The notes below the pieces were generated by a model. That model was not told where the DNA came from. It worked only from the letters and a program-made list of their open reading frames with translations, and did no database searches. DNA of 64,000 nucleotides from Panax quinquefolius (taxonomy: Eukaryota > Streptophyta > Magnoliopsida > Apiales > Araliaceae), in the NCBI GenBank assembly GCA_020205615.1, contig CM035165.1, forward strand, positions 30,043,544 to 30,107,543, read 5' to 3'. Below, piece by piece: positions 22,521 to 35,915 of this stretch (its first letter is position 1; each line of letters opens with the position of its first letter). A program made the position numbers and the translations under genes.

Positions 22521-23740
22521 AAACCCTCAAATATTTCTTCAACTAAAAGGATCTGTTTACGAGGATTATGATGAAAGTCATAATAAAAGCATTGGACTAA
22601 TGAAAATCATGGGTATATGAAGTATTAGTAAGTGTTATGATGAGTTATGTTGGTTATTATGTGAAAACATGAAAGTTCTTAGAAATCACAAAGAGTTGAA
22701 AATCAGATTTTGGTGAAAAACGTAAAATGAAATTCAATTGACCATATCTCCTATTATATTTTGAATTTTTGAGTGTGGTCAAGTCCTAGAGTTAGATCTA
22801 TGAGTTACCTAACTAATCCAAGTGGAATTACTGGAAAAGGTGTTGTAGATTTTTGTGTGGACTGATTTTAGCAAAGGAGTGCAAAGCTGCAAAAAAAAAC
22901 CTAAAAAAGCTGCTGCCATGATTTTAGATGGGCTGTTTTGGCCACTTAAATTATGAGAAAAATTCTGGCCTTTTGGGACTTGAAGGTATATGGTATAAAG
23001 TACCTCCTGTCCAAAATGAGCTCATTACGACTTAAAATGAGCAAGTTATGACTATTTTAATATTTAGGTTTTTAAATGAAAATGCTATAACCGGAGTTCT
23101 ATAACTCAGATGACCATGAAATTTAAACTGGAAGCTCATGTTAACATGTGTAAGGTCCTGCCAAGATTTGGGAATTTTGGAGTTAAACTTGAGGTAGCTA
23201 ATTTCTTAAGGAATTAATTAGAAATTGATTTTTGAAAAATAGTAAATGAATTTTAAAATTTTAGAAAAAAATATATTTTCATTATGGGACTATATTATGC
23301 TAAATCCCAGAAAAGAAATATTTTTGGGACTGATTTGGTATTTTTCATGAAAATAGTTTAATTCTGAACATATGAGTTAAATATGTTATGTGAAGTAACA
23401 AAGTTGAAAATAGGATTTTATGGCTAGAGAATCCTATATAGAGTATATGCATATTTTTTGATGAGGATTTGATAATTGGTGATGATATCTTATGAGTATG
23501 GCATTTTGAATGATTAAATGCATTATATGGTAAAAGCGTAAACAATTGAAATAAATTGTTTATAAATTTAAGAAGTGATTAAAATATTAAGGATATTAGA
23601 TTATGAGATTATTAAGTGATTGATAACATGGGGATATTCTTGAATCTGGATAAATTATATTATAAATGTTTAATATTTATCCTTTATCTCATTTGATTGA
23701 TTCTTTATATCATTATCCTCATGCTTATATTATGTTGAAA
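22520..23740 (+). other. conserved non-coding 3' internal block (block X), copy 1
   Basis: Replaces the missing pol domains. No open frame, but it is closely matched at 30600-31790 and 37840-39010, and part of it (about 22740-23700) is homologous in reverse orientation to the middle of the family C LTRs. Includes TTTTGGGACTGATTTGGTAT and GCTAAATCCCAGAAAAGAAA. Confidence 0.7.
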
Positions 23741-23744
23741 GTAA

Positions 23745-24457
23745 ATACATGGCTTTTGATAGTGCATAGATGGACTTGGTATGATTATGACCGAGGATTG
23801 TTGGTATAATCATAGTAATTGAAAACACGATTATCTTTGGCCGTAGTGCATGGATAATTTGTGGTCGTGATACTAATGAATACGATTATCTTTGGTACGT
23901 AGTGCATGGATAATTTATGGTGGTGATACTAATGAATACACGATTATCTTTGGCACGTAGTGCATGGATATGGATAATTCATGAATCGTGATACTAATGA
24001 ATATCCTTGGCTTAATGAATATCCTTGGCACGTAGTGCGGGATGATTCGATGATATGGATTAATTATTGAAATGAGTCTCAACAATGAAATATTAATTCA
24101 TGGATGTGGTAAAAAGTCGTCTTTGGTAGTAGTGCATTGATAGACTTGGTATGATTATGACCGAGGATCATTCGGTATAATCATGATAGTAATTGAAAAC
24201 ACGAATATCCTTGGCCCGATGGTGCATGGATAATTAATGGTCGTGATACTATTAAGGCTGCGTCTCGGCATTATTGGTTTTACTGATTTGTATATCTTTG
24301 GCTGTAGTGCAAAGATGAATTGTGAATAAATATCTTTGGTAGTATTGCAAAGATGAATTTAATGTTTTCAACGATAAAAGGTATTCAAGGTATCCTCACC
24401 TCTTTATCATACAGTGCGTACCACTAATTTAGGTGAAAATTCCATAAGGAGGGAGAT
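23745..24457 (+). repeat. tandem hairpin-bearing repeats, then polypurine tract
   Basis: Degenerate units with GACTTGGTATGATTATGACC, GGTATAATCAT, TATCTTTGGC.CGTAGTGC and GGATAATTTGTGGTCGTG precede the purine tract AAGGAGGGAGAT (24446-24457) that abuts LTR 2. Confidence 0.7.
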
Positions 24458-26922
24458 TGTGAGACCCCATTTTTTATCGATAAAGATTTAAATTTTGTCG
24501 AAATAATTTTTAATATTATGGTGTGAATTTGAGATAATATTATAGTTGGGTAGTATTTATAAATTTTGCAAAGTATGCAAGTTGTTATAAAATATTAGTT
24601 TGGTGGGGAATATTCTTTTTGTTAGGGAATATTAAATGACAACTCAATCATTGGTGGACCCCACAATGAAATTATTGTCGGATTGAGAAAATGACAAAAA
24701 TATTTTATAAAAATAACGGGCGAGGTGTTACCGTTAAAAGCGTTGAACTACCCGGTGGTAAAAGTACGATGTCTGGCGTGGTTGCATAGTAGCACTCGGT
24801 ATTGATTATTGATGCTTACGTGAGAAGTCACTCGGTATATGCTCAATTATTGCTTTCTGATAATTCTTGCATCATATCTCTTATATTATTGATTCAATTA
24901 TTGTCACAATATCATCATCATATAATATGTTATATTATTAATTGAGGCGACAAGTTATAAATGATTAATAATTGTTGAAAGATTAAAAAATGTGTTGATT
25001 AAAAATAAAATGATTTGTGGTAATATTTATTCAATCCTTAATGTATATAAAGAGTCTGTTATGAGACGTTTGTGGTAAGTTTGATTATTTTATAGGGGGC
25101 CCATATGTCATCATCTAAGAGTCTCTTCGTCAATAGTAATTACCTTTGTGAATAATAATTACCTTCGTCAATAGTAATTACCTTTGTGAATAGTAATTAT
25201 CTTCGTCAATAGTAATTACCTTTGTGAATAGTAATTATCTTAAATCGTCAATAGTAATTACCTTTGTGAATAGTAATTACCTTCGTCAATAGTAATTACC
25301 TTTACCAAAGTCGAACCACTTGTCGTTTCACATTCTGAAAGTCCGAACCACTTGTCGTTTCATTTCAACCATTGTCGTTTCACATTACGGTGTCAAACCA
25401 CTTTTCTTTTCACATCACCGATCGTCGAGCCGCCACTTGCCTTTTCACATGGCGGTCTTTAAGCTAGAAATCTTCTATAAATAGAGGCTAGTGCTTCTTA
25501 TTTTTCACGAATTCTTTGAAACTCTAGAGAGAAACTATAGAGAGAAAGAAGAAAAGTATTCTTTACTTCACTTTGCGAATATTCAGTTCTTCTAAGGTAG
25601 GGAATATTATTTGTTGTACCGTAAAGTGTGTTATTCTTTCTTATTCATGAAGAGAACTGTTGTTATTCCATTGCTTATTATTTTGTTGGAATAACTTTTG
25701 TAAAAGTGGTATACCCTATACATAACTTTATCTGCGGCATACCTATACTTGGTAAAATCCTTATATTATTCCATTCTTATTTATTACATTGGAATAACAC
25801 TTTATATCTGTGAATCCCCTATACTTGGTGATCTCCTTACATTATTCCATTCTTTATTATTACATTGGAATATCACATGCGTGTGTTTTACACCGACTGG
25901 TTCCATTGTTTATTATTCCGTATTTATTATTACATTTGGAATATCACATGCGTGTGTTTTTACACCTGGACACAGTTCCATTGTTTATTATTCAAATTTA
26001 TTATTACATTGGATCATCACATGCCGGGTGTGAATTTCACGACACGGTTTCCGTTATTATTATTACATTGGAATAACTTTTGCTGTCTGAAATCTGCATG
26101 CATGGTGATTTCTTTTGTTATTCCATTCTTTATTATACTCAGTTGGTTAAATCTTTGACTTCTATACTCCATGAAATTAGTGGAATATCCTTGATATTTG
26201 CGCTTCATCCAGTATCTTTTCATGGAAATATTCTTCTGATCATTCTTGAATTTTACTCTACAAAACAGTATCATTTTGACAATTGGACGTTAATAATTAC
26301 TGGATAAAATAATTCTTGAACTTGTTTTATTGAATTATTATGTCATTGTCATCATCCTCATGTTATATTATGTTATCTTCGGCTTACGTGTATAGATGAA
26401 CTTAGTATGATTATGACCAGGGATCATTCGGTATAATCATGGCTTGTTATAAATGATGTGATAAAAGTCCTCAGTGGCCTGTAATGCAGTGATGGATAAT
26501 TTTTGGTATGATTATGACCAGGGGTGATTCGGTATAGTCATGACCATTGATAATTTGATGAATATCCTTGGCCGTAGTGCAGGGGTGATTCGATGATGTG
26601 GATTATTTATTAAAACTGAGTCTCAGCTATAACAGTGATGAAAAACCTTTTAAAACCTAAAAGATAGTAGACTTTATTCTCTACTTGACTCTTTTAATGG
26701 ATTGCTTATTCCGCTGCAGTTAAACTTGTTGTCTATTGTATTTTATCAGTTTAACACTGTTGAAGGCTAATGATAAATTATTCTGCATTATCTTAGTCAT
26801 AATATTTCTTACTGGGCTAGTTGAGCTCACCCTTTCTTTCAACGTATTCTCTTGAGAAATGAGAACATAAATTGGGACGAGTCGAGGGATAGCGGAGTAA
26901 TGGTCGAGAGGATAGCATTAGT
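24458..26922 (+). repeat. Family A LTR 2, first part (interrupted by family B)
   Basis: Starts TGTGAGACCCC at 24458 and follows LTR 1 including the 19-bp array (25125-25310), TATA box and hairpin array. It breaks off at GGATAGCATTAGT, and the following LTR sequence (TTAGTAGTCCTC) resumes at 35512. Confidence 0.8.
25476..25484 (+). promoter_or_regulatory. TATA box of family A LTR 2
   Basis: TATAAATAG, followed by the GAGAGAAAGAAG leader. Confidence 0.6.
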
Positions 26923-27463
26923 TCCTGAGACCCTAGATTTTATCAATAAAGATTTAAATTTTGTCAAAATAATTTTAATATTATTGTGAATTTGATAATA
27001 TTATAGTTGTGGGTAGATATTTATAAATTTTATAAAGTATGCAAAGTAGTAGTTATATTATATTCGATTTGGGGAATATTAGGTTTAGCGGGGAATATTA
27101 AATGCACAACTCGATCATTGGTGGACCCCACGGATATTATTATTATTATCGGATTGAAAAACGACAAAAATATTTTATTGAAATAACGGCCGGAAGTTTT
27201 ACGAGTTGATCTTTGTTGAACTACTCGGTAGTAAAAGTACAATAATAATGTGGTTGCATAGTAGCACACGGTATTGATTATTGATGCTTATGTGAGAAGT
27301 CACCGGTTTGATTCCATTATTGTCGATTAATAATATGAATTATTATAGCGATAATGAGGTTTTGTTTTATTATATTATTAACGTAATAAAAGCGAAACAT
27401 CTTTATATAAAATAGAATACTTTATTAAAGTTATTACATAAATAGAATATATTATATTTTATT

Positions 27464-27530
27464 ATGCATAGTGTTGCATAGTGTTTTTGCATAGTGTTTT
27501 GCATAGTATTGCATAGTGTTTGCATAGTAA
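27464..27530 (+). repeat. TGCATAGTGTT array in family B U3
   Basis: Five to six units of TTGCATAGTGTT upstream of the TATA box, also at 33654-33721 in the 3' LTR, flanked by two copies of AAATAGAATATATTATATTT. Confidence 0.75.
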
Positions 27531-27655
27531 AATGTTTTTATATAAATAGAATATATTATATTTTATTTAAAAGATTTTTCTTTAAATATGGACCATCAGT
27601 TAAAGTAAATCAATACAGACCGTTCATGGATTAATTCTTATGCATTCCATTTTCC

Positions 27656-27664
27656 TATAAATAG
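27656..27664 (+). promoter_or_regulatory. TATA box of family B 5' LTR
   Basis: TATAAATAG followed by AGCTCATTCCATCA and a GAGAGAAAT-rich leader. Confidence 0.6.
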
Positions 27665-29332
27665 AAGCTCATTCCATCATTATTTTCTTACGAATTCATT
27701 GAAACTACAGAGAGAAATTATAGAGAGAAGCTATAGAGAAAAATTATAGAAAGAAGAAGAGTATTACTTCTTCACTTCACTACTTCTATATTCAGTTTCT
27801 TTTTACGGTAAGGGTGTTATTCTTTCTTCTTGAAGAGAACTTACATTATTCCATTCATTATTATTACATTTGGAATAACTTTTAAAAAAGTGGCATACCT
27901 ATACATAACTTTGTATCGTGGCATACCCTATACTTGGTGAAATCCTTATGTTATTCCATTGCTTATTATTACATTGGAATAACTTTTGTATCTGTGATTT
28001 ACCCTATACTTGGTGACATTCTTCTATTATTACATTTGGAACATCACATGCATGTGTTTTACAGGACTGGTTCCGATTTTATTATTACATTGGAACATCA
28101 CATGCATGTGTTTTTACAGGACTGGTTAAAATCTTTATCATTCTGTTGGAATATCCTATCATGTGTTTTACACTTGGGATCTGGTTCCATCTTTATTATT
28201 ACATTGGAACATCCTCGTGGTTGTGAATTTCACACGACTTTGGTTCCGTTATTATTATTCTGTTGGAATAACTTTGTCATCTGCAAATCTGCGTGCGTGG
28301 TGATTTCTTTTGTTATTCCATTCTTTATTATACCCAGTTGGTTAAAACTTTGACTTCTATACTCCATGAAATTAGTAGAATATCCTTGATATTTGCGTTT
28401 CATCTAGTATCTTTTCATGGAAATATTCTTACGATCATTATTGAATTTTACTCTACGAAAGCAGATTATTATGTTGACAATTTGGGCGTTAATAATTCAT
28501 GGATTAAATAATTCTTGAACTTGTTTTATTGAATTATTATGTCATTGTCATCATCCTCATGTTATATTATGTTATCTTTGGCTTACGTGCATAGATGAAC
28601 TTAGTATGATTATGACCGAGGATCATTCGGTATAATCATGACTTGATATAAATGATGTGACAAAAGTCCTCGATGGCACATAATGCGATGATGGATAGTT
28701 TTTGGTATGATTATGACCGGGGTGATTCGGTATAGTCATGACCATTGATAATTTGATGAAAATCCTTGGCCGTGGTAGATGCGGGGATGATTAGATGTGG
28801 TGGTTTATTTATTAAAATTGAGTCTCGTGATAAAATTGATGAAAACCTTTTAAAACCTAAAAGATAGTAGACTTTATTCTCTACTTGACTCTTTTAATGG
28901 ATTGTTTATTCATTGCAATTAAACTGGTTGTCTATTGTATTTTATCGGTTTAACATTTTGTTGAAGGCTAATGATAATTTATTACGCATTATCTTAGTCG
29001 TAATATTTCTTCTTGGGCTAGTTGAGCTCACCCTTTCTTTCCTTTGTTCTCTTGAGAAATGAGAACATAGGCGAGACGAGTCGGGGAGCAAGTAATGGTC
29101 GAGAGGATAGCATTAGTAGTCCTCACTATTACGTGAAATAGTGTGATAATAGTTGTAATGAGGACTCCTTTTGAGTTTGTATAATATCTAGTAGACAAAA
29201 TTTGTATTCAAACTCACAGTTTATGTCGTATTGTACCACAATGTTATATTAGTAAGTTGTATTTGAATTTATGTACCATGTAAGTGGCGACCCAAGATGG
29301 GTGACGTATACCTAATTTTGGGGCGTCATGGT

Positions 29333-29346
29333 TTGGTATCGAGCTT
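29333..29346 (+). promoter_or_regulatory. primer-binding site of family B element
   Basis: TTGGTATCGAGCTT directly after the 5' LTR, initiator-Met type with the same CAGA to CGA change as at 20437. Confidence 0.7.
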
Positions 29347-29518
29347 AGGGATATGATCCTGGCTAAGATGTGAGAATAAGTACTAGGAGGAGAGAGCGGG
29401 GAATTCCTTATTTAGTATGACCTACCTAAATTTATTTGGTATTTAATTGGTCGGTCAGTGAGTATAGGGATAATATGTGATATGTTAATTAACCCTTGTT
29501 TTGTGGCGGTGTTTGAGA

Positions 29519-30600
29519 ATGACATCTGAAAATCTTTGAGATAAGCAATGAAGCACATGAGAGTGTTGATTCACTCAAACAAAAGGTAACGACCAATAAT
29601 ACGATAATAATCATCTTGGTGGCAACAATTTATCGAGAAATGATGATAACCATCGTGGGGAAAATTATCATGCTAAGAATGGTAACCACTTGTGGTAATC
29701 ATGGCAAAGATAATAGAAGTGAAAATTTCAAGAAGAGAAGGTCATTTAGCTCGATTTTGTGTATATAGTGAAGTCAAGTCCAATTTTGGATAGTGGCACC
29801 AAAGCGGATCTGGACAAAACAAAGTCGGTGGTTTCGGGAGAGCGCGTTTTTGTGACTTCTCAAAAGTGGGTAACCTTAACGAAGTTAGCACAGGTTAGTT
29901 AATTATAAATTCTTAAGAAGTCTATACCTTATTAGATCTGGGTTCTACCCATTCTTTTATCTCTCTTGCTTGTGTTCAACGTTTAAATTTGACTCAGGAG
30001 AAATTAGACTTTGATTTATCTATTGAAACTTCGTTGGGAGAAACCTTCGTTACCTCCACTTTGTTTATTAATCTTGTTGTTTCAAATAAACACTTTCACG
30101 TTACTGTCGATCTTATCTCTTTGAAAATACTTGCCTTTGAGGTAATTTTTGAAAAGCGATTGATTAACTACTCATTATTCTTTTCGTAAGGTTGTTAGCT
30201 TTTATATTCATAACCAACTTTGTTATACTGAATTCAAAGTAACCAAACCTAAAGTTAATCATTTGTTATATCAAGCCATAAGAAAAGAGCTCCGAACCTT
30301 TCGTTGTTGACTTCCTTGTGTGGAATGCACCGGACTTTTACTACTTTCAGACAAGCGAATGAAGATGGCAAGTTTATAGGTATCATTGTGAGGTCTTATC
30401 TAGGTTAAGGGATAGAAGTCACGAGTTAGTATCGATGTGACGTACTATCCAAGTCTTGGATGAGAATAGTGATTTTGAATGATATTTCTATCATTAATAA
30501 ATTTCTTGGCGTATTCTTGAAGATTTCCTAGCCTACCCTAGGCGTGAAATCGAATTTTGTATTGACCCGATCTGAAAACCCATTTCTTAAACCCTCAAAT
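29519..30600 (+). pseudogene. gag (deleted) and protease remnant of family B
   Basis: An ATG-led stretch aligned to the family A gag start is followed by a large internal deletion: most of the gag core and the first zinc knuckle are gone, and part of the second (GAAGGTCATTTAGCTCG, 29737) remains. Protease-region sequence follows, with '..HSFISLACVQRLNLTQEKL' at about 29950-30005 and 'AFEVIFEKRLINY' at 30133-30172, where family A has an 'ILGINWL' motif. The linker before reverse transcriptase is recognisable to about 30600. No RT core, RNase H or integrase. This copy cannot supply any protein. Confidence 0.65.
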
Positions 30601-31800
30601 ATTTCTTCAATTAAAAGGATGCATTTTACGTGGATTATGATGAAAGTCATAATAAAAGTATAGAACTAATAAAAATCATGGTATATGAAGTATTAGTAAG
30701 TTTTATGATGAGTTATGTTGGTTAGTATGTAAAAACATGAAAGTTTCTTAGAAATCACAAAGAGTTGAAAATCGAGTTTTTAGTGAAAAAGCGTAACATG
30801 AAATTCAATTGACCATATCTCCTATTATATTTTGAATTTTGAATGTGGTCAAGTTCTAGAGTTAGATCTATGAGTTACCTAACTAATCCAAGTGGAATTA
30901 CTGGAAAAGGTGTTGTAGATTTTTGTGTGGACTGATTTTAGCAAAGGAGTTTAAAGCTGCAAAAAACCTAAAAAGCTTCTGCCATGATTTTAGAGAGGTT
31001 GTTTCGGCCACTTAAATTATGAGAAAAATTCTGGCCTTTTGGGACATGAAAGTATATGGTATAAAGTACCTCCTGTCCAAAAATGAGCTCATTACGACTT
31101 AAAATGAGCAAGTTATGACTATTTCAATATTTAGGTTTTTCCAAATGAAAAAGTATAACCGAGTTCTATAACTCAGATGACCATGAAATTTAAACTGGAA
31201 GCTCACGTTAACATGTGTAAGGTCCTGCCAAGATTTGGGAATTTTGGAGTTAAACTTGAGGTAGCTAATTTCTTAAGGAATTAATTGGAAATTGATTTTT
31301 AAAAATAGTAAATGAATTTTAAAATTCCGAGAAAAATATATTTTCATTATGGGACTATATTATGCTAAATCCCAGAAAAGAAATATTTTTGGGGCTGATT
31401 TGGTATTTTCATGAAAATAGTTTAATTCTGAACATATGAGTTAAATATGTTATGTGAAGTAACAAAGTTGAAAATAGGATTTTATGGCTAGAGAATCCTA
31501 TATAGAGTATATGCATATTTTTTGAGAGATTTGATAATTGGTGATGATATCTTATGAGTATGACATTTTGAATGATTAAATGCATTATATGGTAAAGCGT
31601 AAACAATTAAGATAAATTGTTTATAAATTTAAGAAGTGGTTAAAATATTGTTATAATATTAATGATATTAGATTATGAGATTATTAAGTGATTGATAACA
31701 TGGGGATATTCTTGAATCTGGATAAATTATATTATAAATGTTTAATATTTATCCTTTATCTCATTTGATTGATTCTTTATATCATTATCCTCATGTTTAT
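30600..31800 (+). other. conserved non-coding 3' internal block (block X), copy in family B
   Basis: Same block as 22520-23740, nearly collinear, with small insertions and losses. No coding potential. Confidence 0.65.
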
Positions 31801-31804
31801 ATTA

Positions 31805-32930
31805 TGTTGAAAGTCATACGTGGCTTACGTGCATAGATGGACTTGGTATGATTATGACGAGGGATTGTTCGGTATAATCATAATCAGTAATTAAAAAACA
31901 ATTATCTTTGGCGTAGTGCATGGATAATTTGTGGTCGTGATACTAATGAATATCCTTGGCACGTAGTGCGGGGATGATTCGATGATATGGATTAATTATT
32001 GAAATGAGTCTCGGCAATGAAATATTAATTCATGGATGCGTTCAAAGTCATCTCGCATTACGTGCATAGATGGACTTGGTATGATTATGACCGAGGATTG
32101 TTCGGTATAATCATAACTTAGTAATTGAAAACACAATTATCTTTGGCCGTAGTAGTGCATGGATAATTTGTGGTCGTGATAATCTTAATGAATATCCTTG
32201 GCACATAGTGCGGGGATGATTCGATGATATGGATTAATTATTGAAATGAGTCTCAAAGAATGAAATATTAATTCATGGATGCGTTCAAAGTCATCTGTGG
32301 CTTACGTGCATAGATGGACTTGGTATGATTATGACCGAGGATTGTTCGGTATAATCATAACTTAATTGAAAACACAATTATCTTTGGTAGTAGTGCGTAT
32401 GGATAATTTGTGGTCGTGATACTTAATGATGAATATCCTTGGCACGTAGTGCGGGGATGATTCGATGATATGGATTAATTATTGAAATGAGTCTCGATGA
32501 ATGAAATATTAATTCATGGATGTGTTCAAAGTCATCCGTGGCTTACGTGCATAGATGGACTTGGTATGATTATGATGACGAGGATTGTTGGTATAATCAT
32601 AATAATAATTGAAAACACAATTATCTTTGGTAGTAGTGCATGGATAATTTGTGGTGCGTGATACTAATGAATATCCTTGGCTTTTGTAGTGCAGGGATGA
32701 TTCGATGATGTGGATTAATTATTGAGCTGAGTCTCAGCAATGAAATATTAATTCATGGATGCGTTCAAAGTCATCTGTGGCTTACGTATGCATGCAGATG
32801 GACTTGGTATGATTATGACCAAGATTGTTCGGTATAATCATAATCAGTAATTGAAAACTCGAATATCCTTGGCGATGGTGCATGGATAATTCGTGGTCGT
32901 GATACTTATTAAAATGCGTCTTAGCATTAT
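31805..32930 (+). repeat. ~240-bp tandem repeat, about 4.5 copies
   Basis: Units starting AAAGTCAT..GTGGCTTACGTGC at about 31808, 32044, 32285, 32527 and 32767, spaced 236-242 bp. Each holds GGTATGATTATGACC..GGTATAATCAT, TATCTTTGGC..GTAGTGCATGG and a GGGGATGATTCGATGATATGG block. The outer family A internal regions carry a shorter version. Confidence 0.85.
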
Positions 32931-33114
32931 TGGTTTTACTGATTTGTATATCTTTGGCTTTTATGTAGTGAAGATGAATTGTTAATGAATATCTTTGGCG
33001 ATTTCAAAGATGAATTTAATATTTTTAAACGATAAAGGTATTCTAGGTATCCTCACCTCTTTATCATATCAGTGCGTACCCTAATTTCGAGGAAAAATTC
33101 CATAAGGAGGAGAT

Positions 33115-35511
33115 TGTGAGACCCCGATTTTATCAATAAAGATTTAAATTTTGTCAAAATAATTTTTAATATTATGGTGTGAATTTGAGATAATATTATA
33201 GTTGTGGGTAGTATTTATAAATTTTGCAAAGTATCTGCAAGTAGTTATATTATATTAGATTGGTGGGAATATTAGGTTTAGCGAGGAATATATTAAATGC
33301 AACTCAATCATCATTGGTGGACCCTACAAAATTATTATCGGATTGAGAAAACGACAAAATATTTTATTGAAATAACGGCGGAAGTTTTACTGTTGATCTT
33401 GTTGAACTACTCGGTAGTAAAAAATACAATAATCGTGTGGTTGCATAGTAGCACACGGTATTGATTATTGATGCTTATGTGAGAAGTCACTCGGTTTGAT
33501 TCCATTATTGTCGATTAATAATATGAATTATTATAGCGATAATGAGGTTTTGTTTTATTAAGTATTATTAGCGTAATAAAAGCGAAACATCTTTTATATA
33601 AAATAGAATACTTTATTAAAGTTATTACATAAATAGAATATATTATATTTTATTATGCATAGTGTTGCATAGTGTTTTGCATAGTGTTTTGCATAGTATT
33701 GCATAGTGTTTGCATAGTAAAATGTTTTTATATAAATAGAATATATTATATTTTATTTAAAAGATTTTTCTTTAAATATGGACCATCGATTAAAGTAAAT
33801 CAATCTGGACCGTTCATGGATTAATTCTTATGCATTCCATTTTCTATAAATAGAAGCTCATTCCATCATTATTTTCTTACGAATTCATTGAAACTAGAGA
33901 GAAAATTATAGAGAAGCTATAGAGAAAAATTATAGAAAGAAGAAGAGTATTACTTCTTCACTACTTCATATTCAGGTTCTTTTACGGTAAGGGGTGTTAT
34001 TCTTTCTTCTTGAAGAGAACTTACATTATTCCATTCATTATTATTCATTGGAATAACTTTTGTAAAAAGTGGCATACCTATACATAACTTTGTATACGGC
34101 ATACCTATACTTGGTGAAATCCTTATGTTATTCCATTGCTTATTATTACATTGGAATAACTTTGTATCTGTGATTTACCCTATACTTGGTGACATTCTTC
34201 TATTATTACATTGGAACATCCTGTGCATGTGTTTTTACTTTAGGACTGGTTCCGCTTTTATTATTATTACATTGGAACATCCTGTGCATGTGTTTTACAC
34301 AGGACTGGTTCCGTCTTTATCATTCATTTGGAATATCCTATCTCGTGTGTTTTACACCGGATCTGGTTCCATCTTTATTATTCATTTGGAACATCCCATT
34401 AGGTTGTGAATTTCACGACGACTGTTTCCGTTATTATTATTATTATTGGAATAACTTTACTATCTTGCAATCGCATGCGTGGTGATTTCTTTTGTTATTC
34501 CATTCTTTATTATACCCAGTTGGTTAAAACTTTGACTTCTATACTCCATGAAATTAGTAGAATATCCTTGATATTTGCGTTTCATCTCAAATATCTTTTC
34601 ATGGAAATATTCTTCCGATCATTATTGAATTTTACTCTGAAAACGATATATCATGTTGACAATTTGGACGTTAATAATTCATGGATTAAATAATTCTTGA
34701 ACTTGTTTTATTGAATTATTATGTCATTGTCATCATCCTCATGTTATATTATGTTATCTTTGGCTTACGTGCGTAGATGAACTTAGTATGATTATGACCG
34801 AGGATCATTCGGTATAATCATGACTTGATATAAATGATGTGACAAAAAGTCCTCGATGGCTTTATAATGCGATGATGGATAGTTTTGGTATGATTATGAC
34901 CGGGGTGATTCGGTATAGTCATGACCATTGATAATTTGATGAAAATCCTTGGCCAGGTAATGCAGGATGATTAGATGTGGTGGTTTATTTATTAAAATTT
35001 GAGTCTCGTGATAAAATTGATGAAAACCTTTTAAAACCTAAAAGATAGTAGACTTTATTCTCTACTTGACTCTTTTAATGGATTGCTTATTCCGCTGCAG
35101 TTAAACTGGTTGTCTATTGTATTTTATCAGTTTAACACTGTTGAAGGCTAATGATAATTTATTCTGCATTATCTTAGTCATAATATTTCTTACTGGGCTA
35201 GTTGAGCTCACCCTTTCTTTCATTATTCTCTTGGGAAATGAGAACATAGCCGGGACGAAGTCGAGGGAGCAGAGTAATGGTCGGAAGGATAGCATTAGTA
35301 GTCCTCACTATTCTGTGAAATAGTGTGATAATAGTTGTAATGAGGACTCCTTTTGAGTTTGTATAATATCTAGTAGACAATATTTGTATTCAAACTCACA
35401 GTTTATGTCGTATTGTACACGACAGTTATATTAGTAAGTCGTATTTGAATTTATGTACCATGTAAGTGGCGACCCAAGATGGGTGACGTATACCTAATTT
35501 TGGGCGTCACA
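33115..35511 (+). repeat. Family B LTR, 3' copy
   Basis: Starts TGTGAGACCCCGATTTT after the purine tract AAGGAGGAGAT; TATA box at 33845-33853; ends GGGCGTCACA next to the TTAGT duplication. Confidence 0.85.
33845..33853 (+). promoter_or_regulatory. TATA box of family B 3' LTR
   Basis: TATAAATAG, followed by the GAGAGAAAATTATAGAGAAG leader. Confidence 0.6.
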
Positions 35512-35733
35512 TTAGTAGTCCCTCTATTACGTGAAATAGTGTGATAATAATAGTAGTAATGAGGACTCCTTTTGAGTTTGTATAATATCTAGTAGACAAT
35601 ATTTGTATTCAAACTCACGATTTATATCGTATTGTATACCCATGCTTATATTAATAAGTTGTATTTGAATTTATGTACCATGTAAGTGGCGACCCAAGAT
35701 GGGTGACGTATACCTAATTTTGGGGGCGTCACA
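35512..35733 (+). repeat. Family A LTR 2, second part
   Basis: Resumes with TTAGTAGTCC and runs to GGGGGCGTCACA at 35733, completing the LTR interrupted at 26922. Confidence 0.85.
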
Positions 35734-35734
35734 G

Positions 35735-35749
35735 TTGGTATCAGAGCTT
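35735..35749 (+). promoter_or_regulatory. primer-binding site, tRNA-iMet, intact
   Basis: TTGGTATCAGAGCTT, one base after the LTR; contains the full TGGTATCAGAGC complementary to the 3' end of plant initiator tRNA-Met. Confidence 0.85.
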
Positions 35750-35915
35750 AGGGATATGATCCCTGGTTAAGATGTGAGAATAGTACTAGAAGGGGAGAGA
35801 CGAATACCTTCGCTAGTATGACCTACCTAAGTTTATTTGGTATTTGATTGGTCTCATCGATATAGTGATAATATGTTGCATGTCAATTAACCCTTATTTT
35901 GTGGCGATGTTGAAA

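Larger units (their letters stand above)
26923..29330 (+). repeat. Family B LTR, 5' copy
   Basis: Begins with a damaged TGTGAGACCC (TCCTGAGACCC) and ends GGGCGTCA before the primer site. U3 carries a TGCATAGTGTT array (27464-27530) instead of the family A 19-bp array; TATA box TATAAATAG at 27656-27664. Confidence 0.8.
26923..35511 (+). mobile_element. Family B non-autonomous gypsy element nested in family A LTR 2
   Basis: LTRs at 26923-29330 and 33115-35511 (about 2.4 kb each) flank an internal region of 3.8 kb. The insertion point shows a 5-bp duplication, TTAGT (26918-26922 and 35512-35516; ATTAG is an equally possible reading). LTR termini, leader, hairpin array and distal part match family A, but U3 is different. 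Internal gag is mostly gone while the protease region and block X remain. Confidence 0.8.

Noticed and set aside
35735..35749. tRNA-Met gene fragment
   Set aside because: Only the ~12-15 nt primer-site complement is present, directly after an LTR.
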